Assembly (NCBI GenBank): GCA_963722905.1
Contig: CAVROT010000008.1
Location: 104,862 to 168,861 of the forward strand
DNA from: CAVROT01 sp963722905
GTDB lineage: Bacteria; Pseudomonadota; Alphaproteobacteria; Rhodobacterales; Rhodobacteraceae
DNA length: 64,000 bases
Direction: 5' to 3'
Within the stretch, counting starts at the first letter, position 1. The number at the start of each line of letters is the position of its first letter. Both the position numbers and the translations under genes were made by a program. Below, piece after piece: positions 16,769 through 25,377 of the stretch. The notes under the pieces are model-generated. The model made no database searches. It was not told the DNA's origin and worked only from the letters and a program-made list of their open reading frames with translations.

Positions 16769-17836
16769 ATGCCGTCCGTGATCGGGGTCTTCGACCACCC
16801 GTGGCTCGGCGGCTTCTTCGGAGACGCGCCGATGCAGGCGCTCTGGTCCGCGGATGCCCAGATCGCCCACATGCTGATCTTCGAGGCCGCGTGGTCGCGC
16901 GCTCTGGGCGAAACCGGCCGCGTGCCCCCGGCCCTGGCCGCGTCCGCCGGCGCCCATATCGCGGCCTTCGTTCCAGACATCGAGGGCTTGCGCGCCGGGA
17001 CGGGCCGGGATGGCCTGCCCGTCCCCGCGTTGGTCGCGCAGCTTCGCGAGGGGCGGCACGATGCCGGCGCGATCCACACCGGCGCCACGTCGCAGGACGT
17101 TCTCGACAGCGCTTTGGCGCTGACCCTGCGGGAGGCGACCGACCTTCTGATCGGGGCGCTCGTCAGGCTTGGGGATAGGCTGGACTGTCTCGACCGCGAT
17201 CACGGCGGCAACGCGATGACAGGCCGAACGCGGATGCAGTCGGCGGCGCGGATCGCGGTATCGGACCGCATCGCCACGTGGCGGATGCCCCTGAAAGCGC
17301 ACCTCGAACGCCTGGACGGTCAGCGGGCGAGGGTCGAGCTGGTGCAGGTGGGCGGCGCGGCCGGGAACCGGGCGGGTCTGGGTGCCGCGGGCGGGGCCAT
17401 GGCGGCGTCGATGGCGGCGGCCCTGGGTTTGGGAAACCCGCCGCGGGCCTGGCACGCGATGCGTGACGGCCTTGCGGAATATGCCGGTACCCTTTCGTTG
17501 ATTGCCGGGACGACGGGGAAGATGGGGCAGGACGTCTGTCTGATGGCGCAGCAGGGCGTGGACGAGCTGTCCCTGTGTAGCGGCGGCGTATCGTCATCGA
17601 TGCCGCACAAACGCAATCCGGTCCTTGCCGAACTGATGGTCACGCTTGCACGCTTCAACGCGGTGCAGGTCTCGGCGATGCATCATGCGACGATACACGA
17701 ACAGGAACGGTCGGGCGCCGCCTGGGGACTGGAATGGATGGTCCTGCCGCAGATCTGCGTCGCGACGGCGCGATCCCTCGGCGCAGCGGCAGAGCTTTGC
17801 GACGCGGTCACGTCGATGGGGCATCCGGACGTCTGA
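16769..17836 (+). CDS. pcaB: 3-carboxy-cis,cis-muconate cycloisomerase
   Basis: Converts 3-carboxy-cis,cis-muconate to 4-carboxymuconolactone, the step before PcaC. It belongs to the fumarase/aspartase superfamily. The signature GVSSSMPHKRNPVLAEL (about residues 272-288) is clear, as are the substrate-loop region HTGATSQDVLDSALALTL and QVGGAAGNRAGLG. Its 355 residues match the short PcaB type, lacking the extra C-terminal domain of some homologues. Two starts are close together; ATG at 16769 is used. The upstream 282-bp gap contains a 20-bp palindrome (16543-16562) but no trace of pcaHG that I can recognise. The gene ends before a hairpin at 17919-17946. Confidence 0.92.
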   Translation: MPSVIGVFDHPWLGGFFGDAPMQALWSADAQIAHMLIFEAAWSRALGETGRVPPALAASAGAHIAAFVPDIEGLRAGTGRDGLPVPALVAQLREGRHDAGAIHTGATSQDVLDSALALTLREATDLLIGALVRLGDRLDCLDRDHGGNAMTGRTRMQSAARIAVSDRIATWRMPLKAHLERLDGQRARVELVQVGGAAGNRAGLGAAGGAMAASMAAALGLGNPPRAWHAMRDGLAEYAGTLSLIAGTTGKMGQDVCLMAQQGVDELSLCSGGVSSSMPHKRNPVLAELMVTLARFNAVQVSAMHHATIHEQERSGAAWGLEWMVLPQICVATARSLGAAAELCDAVTSMGHPDV

Positions 17837-17918
17837 GCGTCAAGCAAGACTTCGGTGGACCCGGCCGGTAAGGCCCCTGACATTCCGCCTGAAGCGTTCA
17901 CGGGAATGTCACGCAAAG

Positions 17919-17946
17919 AGGCCGCCCGGCGTGAACCGGGCGGCCT
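17919..17946. terminator. Bidirectional hairpin between pcaB and the PRC-barrel gene
   Basis: AGGCCGCCCGG (17919-17929) and CCGGGCGGCCT (17936-17946) form a perfect 11-bp stem with loop CGTGAA. It sits between convergent genes. On the minus strand it is followed by only TTT, so it is a weak rho-independent terminator or a 3' end-stabilising stem serving both genes. Confidence 0.65.
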
Positions 17947-17968
17947 GTCGCCGTGATGATCGAACCAC

Positions 17969-18775
17969 TCAGTCGGCCGGGGCGGGGGCCGTGCCATCGA
18001 CGGTGGCTTCCGTCTCCTGCTGCATGGTGGCAGCATCGGTGGCGCGTTGCTGCTGCTCGGCGGTCATGAACTCCTCGGCGGCTTCCATGTCGGCACGGGT
18101 GGCAGAGGTCATCATCCGAGGGTCGCCGTTCTCGTCCTGCATCATCTCGAGGCTCGACAACTCCACGGCGATCTTCCGTTCGCCCAGGCCAAGGAACCCC
18201 CCGACCCCGATCACGACGCCCTGAACGGTGCCGTCCATTCCGATGATGAGATTGTCGATATCGCCGACCGCCTCGTCATTGGCGTTGTAGACGGTCGATC
18301 CGATCAGCTCGTTGGCCAGCATGGTATCGGCTTCCTGCTGCGTGATCTGACCCTCGACCGGCTGGGCCGGCTCCTCTTCGACCACATCCATCTCGGCATC
18401 GGCCATGGCCGGATCGGCCGCCTCGGTCGGGACCACGCCGTCGACGGCAGGCGTCTCTTCCGACATCTCGGTATCGGTCGCCTCGGCGTCTGCCTCCATG
18501 TCCACCGCAGCTTCGGTATCTGCAGGTGCCTCGGCATCCATTTCGGCCTCGGCATCGGTGGGGGCTTCGGGCTCCATGTCCGTCCCGGCCTCGGTGTCCG
18601 CTTCTTCCGTCACGATCGGAACGGTCTCGGTCGTCGTCTCGACCGCGCCGTCGGCGGCGGGCGCTTCGGCCTCTTGGGTCGCGGGCTCCTCGGTCGTCTG
18701 TGCGACGGCCAGGGGCGTGCCCAGCATCAGTGCAATTACTGCGGCGCTCGTCACGGTGAATTTCGATCCGTCCAT
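17969..18775 (-). CDS. Exported PRC-barrel domain protein with acidic low-complexity region
   Basis: A 268-residue protein of unknown role. The ATG at 18775 follows GAGGAGACGACC and starts a signal peptide (KFTVTSAAVIALMLGTPLAV, cleavage probably after AVAQ). Residues about 25-140 are a disordered region dominated by Glu, Ala, Thr, Asp and Pro. The PRC-barrel domain follows at about residues 165-235, with LANELIGSTVYNANDEAVGD, IDNLIIGMDGTVQGVVIGVG and GFLGLGERKIAVELSSLEMM. PRC-barrel proteins of this type are common in the Rhodobacterales envelope. It is monocistronic, with a hairpin just past its stop. The acidic linker may be surface exposed, but this is inferred. Confidence 0.85.
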   Translation of the reverse strand: MDGSKFTVTSAAVIALMLGTPLAVAQTTEEPATQEAEAPAADGAVETTTETVPIVTEEADTEAGTDMEPEAPTDAEAEMDAEAPADTEAAVDMEADAEATDTEMSEETPAVDGVVPTEAADPAMADAEMDVVEEEPAQPVEGQITQQEADTMLANELIGSTVYNANDEAVGDIDNLIIGMDGTVQGVVIGVGGFLGLGERKIAVELSSLEMMQDENGDPRMMTSATRADMEAAEEFMTAEQQQRATDAATMQQETEATVDGTAPAPAD

Positions 18776-19030
18776 CGGTCGTCTCCTCATGCGCGGGGCG
18801 GGCCGCGTCGGCACGATTGCCGGATGCCCTTCCCCGGCTCCATGCCGACAACCCGCGACGTTGTCCGTACGTTCCTGATCCCCGACGGATGCGCGAACCT
18901 CCGCTCAATTGGTCGCCCGAGCCTTGTCGCTCTGCCGCCGTCCCTGGCCTGCCCGGCACGCCCCGCAGCGGAGCGCGCCCCTATGCGGCCGTTAAGCGGC
19001 GGTTAACTGATTCCCCCACATCTTTCGGAC

Positions 19031-19711
19031 ATGCGTCGTGCCCTCATGTCAGCCGCCATGTGCGCGGCCGCAGCGATCCTGCCGTCTGCAATCCTCGCCG
19101 GTGCATGGCTGCGCGACGATGGGGCGGTCTTCGTCTCGGTCGAGCAGAGCGTCCAGCGGCGCGAGGACGGGGCGCTGGACCCCTATACCTCGGGATATGC
19201 CGAATACGGTCTGACCCCGCGCCTGACGCTGGGGGCCAAGCTGGGCATGACCGGCGACCGGCTGGGGCGAGAGGCGCTGGTCTTCCTGCGCCGTCCGCTG
19301 GGCGCCACCGGCGGGGCGAACCGGTTCGCCGCCGATCTGTGGGCCGGGGCCAGATGGCGCGACGGCGGCGCGGCCGAGCCCGTCGTCGCCTCGGGACTGG
19401 CATGGGGCCGCGGCTACGAGGCGTTCGGCGCTTCGGGCTGGATGGGGGTGGAGGGCCGCTATACCCGTGCGGTCGCGGTGGACGACGACTGGATCGACGT
19501 GGAGGCGACCCTGGGCTTCAGCCCGGACGACCGCACCCACTGGATCGCCCAGGTACGCGTAAGGTCTGACGACGGCGGAACGGCGACGACGCTGGCACCC
19601 TCATGGGTGCGTCGCATCCGGCCGGGACTGAAGGCACAGATCGGTGCCACATGGCGCGGCGGCGACGAAGCGACCCCCGGCGTCTTCGCGTCGACGTGGC
19701 TGGAGTTCTGA
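19031..19711 (+). CDS. Exported protein of unknown function, probable outer-membrane beta-barrel
   Basis: I do not recognise a named family. The 226-residue protein has a signal peptide (MRRALMSAAMCAAAAILPSA, cleavage after ILA). The mature part alternates hydrophobic and polar residues with many aromatic and Gly positions, for example GYAEYGLTPRLTLGAKLGM, RFAADLWAGARWRDGG and WIAQVRVRSD. It ends in STWLEF, and a C-terminal phenylalanine is typical of outer-membrane barrels. No strong ribosome site is visible before the ATG at 19031. Upstream, GTTAA-N7-TTAAC at about 18993-19009 is a small dyad. It is divergent from the PRC-barrel gene. Confidence 0.7.
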   Translation: MRRALMSAAMCAAAAILPSAILAGAWLRDDGAVFVSVEQSVQRREDGALDPYTSGYAEYGLTPRLTLGAKLGMTGDRLGREALVFLRRPLGATGGANRFAADLWAGARWRDGGAAEPVVASGLAWGRGYEAFGASGWMGVEGRYTRAVAVDDDWIDVEATLGFSPDDRTHWIAQVRVRSDDGGTATTLAPSWVRRIRPGLKAQIGATWRGGDEATPGVFASTWLEF

Positions 19712-19838
19712 TCGGCGCGGATCGTCGCGCGCGGGGCGTTCCGGGCGGCTGTCGCAGCCGCGCAGCGATCCGCCTGCCGCCCGGGCACGGCGGCGCCGCC
19801 GGGCCGGGCGGTGGCCCCGCCGCAGTGCCGGGCCGGCG

Positions 19839-20252
19839 TCATGCGCCCAGCTGCGCGGCCTCCAGCAGACGCACGCCGTCGATGACCCAGCCGCCGTCCG
19901 CGCCTGGCTGCATCTCGTATTCCAGGACATGGAAGGCACCGGCATCGTCGCGCACCATGACCTTCTGCAACTGCGACCCGCCCCGTTCGGTCAGTTCCAG
20001 GAACCGCACGTCGGCGGGCCGGTAGACCATCGGATAGCCCTGCCGCACCATCCCGCCGAACCGCTGCGCGTCGCCGAAAATGCGCCGTATCCCCGGCGAG
20101 GCAAAGTCGAAGGCGCCATCCAGATCGTCGGCGATGAAAGCGTCCATCTGGCCGCGGATCACCGCTTCGATCCCTCGGTCTCCGACGTCCTGTGCCTGTA
20201 CGCTCAGCGACAATCCGGCGACCAGCGCCAGTCCCAGTGCGATGCGTCTCAT
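19839..20252 (-). CDS. DUF4864 family exported protein
   Basis: A 137-residue secreted protein of the DUF4864 family, function unknown. The signal peptide MRRIALGLALVAGLSLSVQA is followed by a small domain like the NTF2/SnoaL fold: IEAVIRGQMDAFIADDLDGA, FDFASPGIRRIFGD, then MVRQGYPMVYRPADVRFLEL and DGGWVIDGVRLLEA. It lies between the beta-barrel-like gene (convergent) and lysK (same strand, downstream). No operon partner is evident. Confidence 0.85.
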   Translation of the reverse strand: MRRIALGLALVAGLSLSVQAQDVGDRGIEAVIRGQMDAFIADDLDGAFDFASPGIRRIFGDAQRFGGMVRQGYPMVYRPADVRFLELTERGGSQLQKVMVRDDAGAFHVLEYEMQPGADGGWVIDGVRLLEAAQLGA

Positions 20253-20376
20253 CCGTCCGTCCTCCCGGCTGCTTGCCCGAAGATACGTGGCGCGATCCGC
20301 ACGGGTTTCAAATCGGCCGACCGAGGATCGCGGCCCGCAAGGACGGGACCGGCGCAGCGGCGCGTCCGGGCTGCTT

Positions 20377-21959
20377 TCATTCGGCCGACCGAAGCTCTCC
20401 AGCGAGGGCCCGGTCGATCAGCGCCCGCGTCTCCTCCACCCCGTAGAGGGCGACGAACCCGCCGAAGCGGGGGCCCTGCGACGCGCCCAGAAGCACCTCG
20501 TAAAGCGCGGTGAACCAGCCGCGCAGCGGATCGAACCCGTGCGCCTTGCCCACGGCGAAGACCTCGGCCTGCAACGCCTCGGCGTCGGCTCCGCCCTCCC
20601 ATGCGCCCAGCCGGTCCGACAGGTCCTCCAGCGCCGCCCGTTCCCTGTCATCCGGCGCGCGGAATGTCCGCGCGGGCGCCACGAAGTCGCGGAAGTAGCG
20701 CACCGCGAACCGCGCCGCCGCATCGAGGTCGGGGTGCGTCAAAGGCGAGGTCTCGGGCGCGTAGCGGCGGATGAACCCCCACAGCGTAGCCGCATCCTCG
20801 GCGCCCGAGACCGACGCGAGGTTCAGCAACATCGCGAAGGGCACGTCCAGAGTGGACGCGGGCACGTTGTGGCCGTGGATGTGGAACGCCGGGTTGGCCA
20901 GCCGCGCACGTCGTCCTGTTCGGCATAGGCGCGCAGTTGCTGGTGGTATTCGTCGACGGCCTTGGGGATGACGTCGAAATGCATCCGCTTGGCCGTCTTG
21001 GGCTTGAGATACATGAAGTAGCTCAGCGATTCCGTGGCGGCATAGGTCAGCCATTCGTCGATGGTCAGGCCGTTGCCGGACGTCTTGCTGATCTTCCGGC
21101 CGTCCGCGTCCAGGAACAGTTCGTAGGTAAAGTGCTCGGGCGGCCGGCCGCCCAGCACGCGGCAGATCCCGTCGTAGATCGGCGTGTTGGTGGCGTGGTC
21201 CTTGCCGTACATCTCGAAATCCACGTCGAGCGCGGCCCAGCGCGCGCCGAAGTCGGGCTTCCACTGGAGTTTCACGTTGCCGCCGGTGACCGGGATCGTC
21301 ACGTCGGTGCCGTCCTCGTCCTCGAATGTGATGGTCCCGTCGGGCCGCACCTCCTTCATCGGCACGTAGAGGACGCGGCCGGTCGTGGGCGACAGGGGCA
21401 GGAAGCACGAATAGGTCTCGCGCCGTTCCTCGCGCAGGGACTTCAGCATGATGGCCATGACGTCGTCGTAGCGTTCGGCGCAGCGCACCAGGATCTCGTC
21501 CATCCGGCCCGACCTGTAGTAGTCGGTCGAGCTGGCGAATTCATAGTCGAACCCGAACCTGTCGAGGAACGCGTTGAGCCGCGCGTTCATGTTCTCGCCG
21601 AAGCTGGAGTGCGTGCCGAAGGGATCGGGCACGGCGGTCAGCGGGCGCTGCATGAAGGGACGCAGCGCCTCCGGGTCGGGGACGTTGCCGGGGATCTTGC
21701 GCATTCCGTCCATGTCGTCGGAGAAGCACAGCAGCCGGGTCGGGATGTCGCTGATGATCTCGAACGCCCGCCGCACCATCGTGGTGCGCGCGACCTCGCC
21801 GAAGGTGCCGATATGCGGCAGCCCGGACGGACCGTATCCCGTCTCGAACAGGACATGATCCTTGGCGGGCGGGCCGGCCTCGTAGCGCTTCAGGACGGCG
21901 CGGGCCGCCTCGAACGGCCAGGCCTTCGATTGCAGTGCCGCATCCCGGAGCGTCGCCAT
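20377..21959 (-). CDS. lysK: Lysine--tRNA ligase, class I (frameshifted as sequenced)
   Basis: Charges tRNA-Lys. The class I enzyme is used by many alphaproteobacteria in place of LysS. Residues 44-52 hold the HIGH motif (PSGLPHIGT) and about 288-296 the KMSKS equivalent (KISKTSGNG). The first frame runs from 21959 to about 20907 and then loses homology. The rest (RLANPAFHIHGHNVPAS, then AMLLNLASVSGAEDAATLWG, to GELRSAE at 20377) is in another frame. The total length of 1583 bp is one base short of 528 codons, and adding one base at about 20907 (giving GAC GAC GTG GCG CGG) restores a 527-residue protein. Because the gene should be essential and the lost base is in a GG pair, a sequencing deletion is more likely than a true null. 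Confidence 0.9.
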
Positions 21960-22062
21960 GGCGTCATCCTCATCCCGAAGCGCGCCGTCCTAGACAGGGC
22001 GCCGCGCGACGTCAATGCGCGGGTCCCACGCGGCGCTTGCTCCAGGCTCCGGTCGCGCTTAA

Positions 22063-22096
22063 CGTTACGTTATTCTACGTCGTTGTCTTCGTAACG
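22063..22096. promoter_or_regulatory. Spaced inverted repeat in the lysK/orphan-gene promoter region
   Basis: CGTTACG (22063-22069) is inverted as CGTAACG (22090-22096) within an unusually AT-rich stretch for this genome (about 22058-22130). It lies 40 bp upstream of the unrecognised gene at 22136 and divergent to lysK. It could be part of a promoter or operator; no factor can be named. Confidence 0.3.
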
Positions 22097-22135
22097 ATCC
22101 GCATATTTCCGAAGCATTTCTTGAAAGGAGCCGTC

Positions 22136-22963
22136 ATGGCCCGCATTACGAGAGGCTGCGCCGCCCTCAGCTGGATCGACCCCGCGACAGGGCTACCCGA
22201 AACCGACGACGGCGGGCACCCCGGCGCGACGATCACCCGGTCCACGATCCTGGGCGAACGGGTCTACCGGTTCGCCAACTTTCTTGAGGCCTGGATCGAG
22301 ACCGACCCGGATACGAACGCGATCGTCGATTCCGGCATAACAACGGCCAGCGGCATGTACCGCTCGCCGTCGTTCCTCCGGATCCCCAGCGCGCAGGTCG
22401 GCAAGATCGGGCGGATCAACGCTGGCAGCTCGAACGTGGCGACGTTCCGCCAGATCGTCGGCTGCCGGACCGTCAGCCCCGAGACGGCGGGCACCGGCGG
22501 CGGTGTGGTGATAGGCGGCGGCGGCGCGGTCCTGCTGGGGATCTACGTGATCGGAACGGGCGGCTGGGGCCTGCTGGCCCTGGGCGTCGTCGGGGGCGTC
22601 GCCGGGGGCTTGGGCGGTCGCGAGGTGGCGGAGGCGGTCACCGCCTTCCCGCCGATCTGGAGCGAGATCGAACTGACCATCGCGGCCGACGGGAGCACGA
22701 CGCAGACGCTGGTTTCGCAAAGCCTCTTTCCCAGCTGCACCTTCTATCGGCAGACGACCGGGTCCACCACGGGCTTCGATGTGGTGGGCAGCTACAACGC
22801 CGTGCCGGCCCTGGCGCGGTGGGAGCGGAGCGGCTGGGGCAACGCGCCGTCGCCCCGCGCCAATGCGACCAGCGGCAACCCATGGTCGATGGACCACGGC
22901 AAGGACCGGCTGGGCGGGCATACCGTCCGGCGCATGTGTCCGACGGGCTACACCTGCACATAG
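22136..22963 (+). CDS. Unrecognised protein with a glycine-rich hydrophobic segment
   Basis: A 275-residue protein I cannot assign. The ATG at 22136 is chosen because GAAAGGAG precedes it; the frame is open further upstream without conservation cues. There is no normal signal peptide: it starts MARITRGCAALSWIDPATGL. At about residues 120-160 is a very Gly/Val/Leu-rich stretch (GGGVVIGGGGAVLLGIYVIG, then TGGWGLLALGVVGGVAGGLG) that could be one or two membrane helices or a glycine-zipper. The C-terminal part is soluble, with SMDHGKDRLGGHTVRRMCPT and two final cysteines (MCPTGYTCT). It is followed by a good terminator. The AT-rich promoter region and isolated position suggest a separately regulated accessory gene. 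Confidence 0.75.
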   Translation: MARITRGCAALSWIDPATGLPETDDGGHPGATITRSTILGERVYRFANFLEAWIETDPDTNAIVDSGITTASGMYRSPSFLRIPSAQVGKIGRINAGSSNVATFRQIVGCRTVSPETAGTGGGVVIGGGGAVLLGIYVIGTGGWGLLALGVVGGVAGGLGGREVAEAVTAFPPIWSEIELTIAADGSTTQTLVSQSLFPSCTFYRQTTGSTTGFDVVGSYNAVPALARWERSGWGNAPSPRANATSGNPWSMDHGKDRLGGHTVRRMCPTGYTCT

Positions 22964-22973
22964 GCACCCGCGC

Positions 22974-23009
22974 GCCGCCGCGCCCTTGCCGCGCGGCGGC
23001 CCTTTCCTT
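22974..23009 (+). terminator. Rho-independent terminator of the unrecognised gene
   Basis: GCCGCCGCGC (22974-22983) pairs perfectly with GCGCGGCGGC (22991-23000) around a 7-base loop and is followed by CCTTTCCTT. It begins 11 bp after the stop codon at 22963. Confidence 0.7.
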
Positions 23010-23054
23010 AGCCTGCGCACCATGGGGCCGGGTCGGCCGCCGGACTGGAACCGC

Positions 23055-23477
23055 ATGAACGACGAAACCCATTCGCTCACCGCACCAGATTGCCTCGTGG
23101 CCGTGATGATCGCCGTCTCCGCGTCGGACGAGCGGCTGGAGACCAGCGAACTCGTGACCATCGAGCGCATCGTGAACCACCTGCCCGTTTTTGCGGGCTA
23201 CGATCAGGACCGGATCCGGCGGACCGCAGAGGTGGTGTTCGAGCTCTTCTCCGAAGAGGACGGCCTCGACGCGCTCTTCGGCCTCATCCGCGACAACCTG
23301 CCGGAGCGCCTGAACGAGACCGCCTACGCGCTGGCCTGCGACGTGGCCGCCGCCGACGGCGCGCTGGGCGAACAGGAATTGCGCCTGCTGGAAGAGATGC
23401 GCTACGAGTTGTCGATCTCGCGCCTGCACGCCGCCGCGATCGAGCGCGGCGCCAGGGCGCGCCATCTGACGCTCTAG
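23055..23477 (+). CDS. TerB-like (tellurite resistance protein B family) protein
   Basis: A 140-residue all-helical protein of the TerB-like superfamily. Family cues are LVAVMIAVSASDERLETSEL near the N-terminus, the acidic EEDGLDALFGLIRDNLPERL, and YALACDVAAADGALGEQELR followed by LLEEMRYELSI. The repeated acidic 'D-G-x-L-x-x-x-E' helices are the metal-binding style of this group. Members are widespread in Rhodobacterales without any ter operon, and no terC/terD genes are nearby, so tellurite resistance should not be assumed. An alternative ATG at 23022 would add 11 residues; 23055 fits homologue length better. Confidence 0.85.
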   Translation: MNDETHSLTAPDCLVAVMIAVSASDERLETSELVTIERIVNHLPVFAGYDQDRIRRTAEVVFELFSEEDGLDALFGLIRDNLPERLNETAYALACDVAAADGALGEQELRLLEEMRYELSISRLHAAAIERGARARHLTL

Positions 23478-23600
23478 CACGGCGGCCGGCGGCGCGGGCG
23501 CGCGGCGGAACGGAACGCGCGGCACCGGGTTGGACCACCGGACGCGGCGCCAGGTCGCACGAACAGCGGCCTGGCCGCGCAACGCCGGGAGACCGACCAC

Positions 23601-23786
23601 ATGGACTATGGCATCTTCGGACTTATCGTCCTCGTCGCGGACGTATACGCCCTTTACAACATCATCACCTCGGGCGCTTCGAACGGGTCCAAGATCGTCT
23701 GGTGCCTCGTCGTGCTGTTCCTGCCCGTTATCGGTTTCCTGGCATGGCTGATCATGGGGCCCCGTGCCGGATCGGCATCGGTCTGA
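23601..23786 (+). CDS. Small membrane protein, PLDc_N domain-like
   Basis: A 61-residue protein with two hydrophobic segments (FGLIVLVADVYALYNIITSG at about residues 6-25, and IVWCLVVLFLPVIGFLAWLI at about 32-51). The second matches the PLDc_N pattern 'W-x-x-x-x-x-x-x-P-x-x-G-x-x-x-W/Y-x-x-x-G', a domain found alone or before phospholipase D and cardiolipin synthase. Here it stands alone. A GGGAGA site precedes the ATG at 23601. Function unknown. Confidence 0.75.
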   Translation: MDYGIFGLIVLVADVYALYNIITSGASNGSKIVWCLVVLFLPVIGFLAWLIMGPRAGSASV

Positions 23787-23814
23787 CGATGACGCCTATG
23801 GGAGGGCCGGCGGC

Positions 23815-25305
23815 TCAGGCCGCATAGGCCGTGCCCCACCTTCCCAGTAACGCGCGCTGCAGCGTCCGGGCGCGGCCGGCCCAGGCCCGACCGCCGTCGG
23901 GCCGCTCGCGCTGGGCCATCGTCAGGGCGTCGCGGCGCGGGACGTCCGAGCAGAAGATCGCGAAGGCCAGCGTCCTGTCGCCCGGTGCGTCGGCATATCC
24001 CGTCAACGCGTTGACGAAGTTGAGTGTGCCGGTCTTGGCCAGAACCCCGACCCCGGGCGAATCCGGCAGAGCGAAGGGTTTCAGCCGCCCGCGCAGCGGT
24101 CCGTCCAGCCCGGCACGCACCATCGCTTGCGCCATATCGGCCGCCGAGATCCGACTGTCGTCACCAAGCCCCGAATGATCCTCCAGCCCGGCCGATCCGG
24201 CACCGAGGTGTCGTGCCAGCCAGGCGTTCATCGTGCCGGCTGAGTCCTGCAAGGTTCCGGGAACCTTTCCGCGCGCGGTCGTGGCCAGAAGACCGAGGTG
24301 CTCGGCCGTCACGTTGGTCGAGTACTTCAGCATGTCGCGCACCATTGCCCCCAGCGGAGCGCTGTCCCGGGTGACCAGGACAGTGCCGGTCGGCGCGGTC
24401 TTCAGCGGGACGGCGGTGCCAAGGACGATGCCCTGCGCCCGCGCGAGCGTCGCGAAGACGTCGGCGGCATAGGCGGCGGGATCGCGGACCGGCAGCCAGC
24501 GCGCCCCGCCGGTTCCCAGCGCGCGTCGCGACACCGTCCAGTCGTCGCGGCCGTCGGTCTGGGCATAGGCATAGACCGGCGCCGGGCGATCGACGATGCT
24601 CATGAAGGACGTGGCGACGGCGGGGCGCAGCGTACCCGACCGTGCGTCCATGGTGACGGCATATCCGTCCCCGCTGCGGGCCCATTCGAAATGCACCCGC
24701 CCGTAGTTCAGCGTCAGCCCGGCGATGGCAGGGTTGTACCCGACATGGTCCGGCTGTTCGGGGTCGATCTCGTGACATTTCGGCAAGGCGCCGGCCCAGG
24801 TGCGAAAGATGCCGGCGATCTCGCGCACGCCGGCGGCCTTCAGCGCGGCAGCCATGTCGGCCAGCGCGTCGGTGTCAAGCGTCGGATCGCCGCCACCGGC
24901 CAGGACGAGGTCGCCCTCGATGCGGCCGTCGGCGACAGGACCGGTCGCGATCAGTCGCGTCGTCAGCCGTCGATCGGGCCCGAGCGCGTCGAGGGCATAA
25001 AGCGCCGTCAGGGCCTTGGCGGTGCTGGCGGGCGGCTGTCGGAGCAGCGGATCGCGCACCTCCAGCATCCGGCCCGTGGCGGCGTCGGCAACGGCGTAGC
25101 TCACGCGTCCGCCCAGCCGGGCCCGCGCGACCAGATCGTCTGCCGAGGGCAGTGCCGCGGCGCGCGCGCCCTCCCCCCGTGGCATGGGTCGCGGCGCGCG
25201 CAGTGGCGCGCCCGCATCGGCGCGACCCGCCACAAGCGCCGCCGCCCCTCCCGCCAGTACGGTGCGTCTGGATGGGCCGGGCTTCCGGCCAGGGGGCGGC
25301 GTCAT
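23815..25305 (-). CDS. dacB: D-alanyl-D-alanine carboxypeptidase/endopeptidase (PBP4 type)
   Basis: Periplasmic penicillin-binding protein of the S13 family that trims or cleaves peptidoglycan cross-links. The 496-residue form starts at the ATG at 25305. It begins with a Tat-like leader (SRRTVLAGGAAALVAGRADA). The active-site motifs are complete: SxxK as STAK at residues 94-97, SxN in YSTNVTAEHL at about 326-335, and KTG in LAKTGTLNFV at about 421-430. The inserted domain between SxxK and SxN (GDLVLAGGGDPTLDTDAL and onward) is characteristic of PBP4. It lies 72 bp downstream of nadD on the same strand and probably shares its transcript. Confidence 0.93.
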   Translation of the reverse strand: MTPPPGRKPGPSRRTVLAGGAAALVAGRADAGAPLRAPRPMPRGEGARAAALPSADDLVARARLGGRVSYAVADAATGRMLEVRDPLLRQPPASTAKALTALYALDALGPDRRLTTRLIATGPVADGRIEGDLVLAGGGDPTLDTDALADMAAALKAAGVREIAGIFRTWAGALPKCHEIDPEQPDHVGYNPAIAGLTLNYGRVHFEWARSGDGYAVTMDARSGTLRPAVATSFMSIVDRPAPVYAYAQTDGRDDWTVSRRALGTGGARWLPVRDPAAYAADVFATLARAQGIVLGTAVPLKTAPTGTVLVTRDSAPLGAMVRDMLKYSTNVTAEHLGLLATTARGKVPGTLQDSAGTMNAWLARHLGAGSAGLEDHSGLGDDSRISAADMAQAMVRAGLDGPLRGRLKPFALPDSPGVGVLAKTGTLNFVNALTGYADAPGDRTLAFAIFCSDVPRRDALTMAQRERPDGGRAWAGRARTLQRALLGRWGTAYAA

Positions 25306-25377
25306 CCGCTTTCGGCCCACAGGGCGGCGGCATACGGCACGACGGCCTCAAGCGGCCGCATCATGCGACGCGACCCC

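Noticed and set aside
23055..23477. Tellurite resistance as the function of the TerB-like gene
   Set aside because: No terA, terC, terD or terZ neighbours; TerB-like domains are common in other roles.
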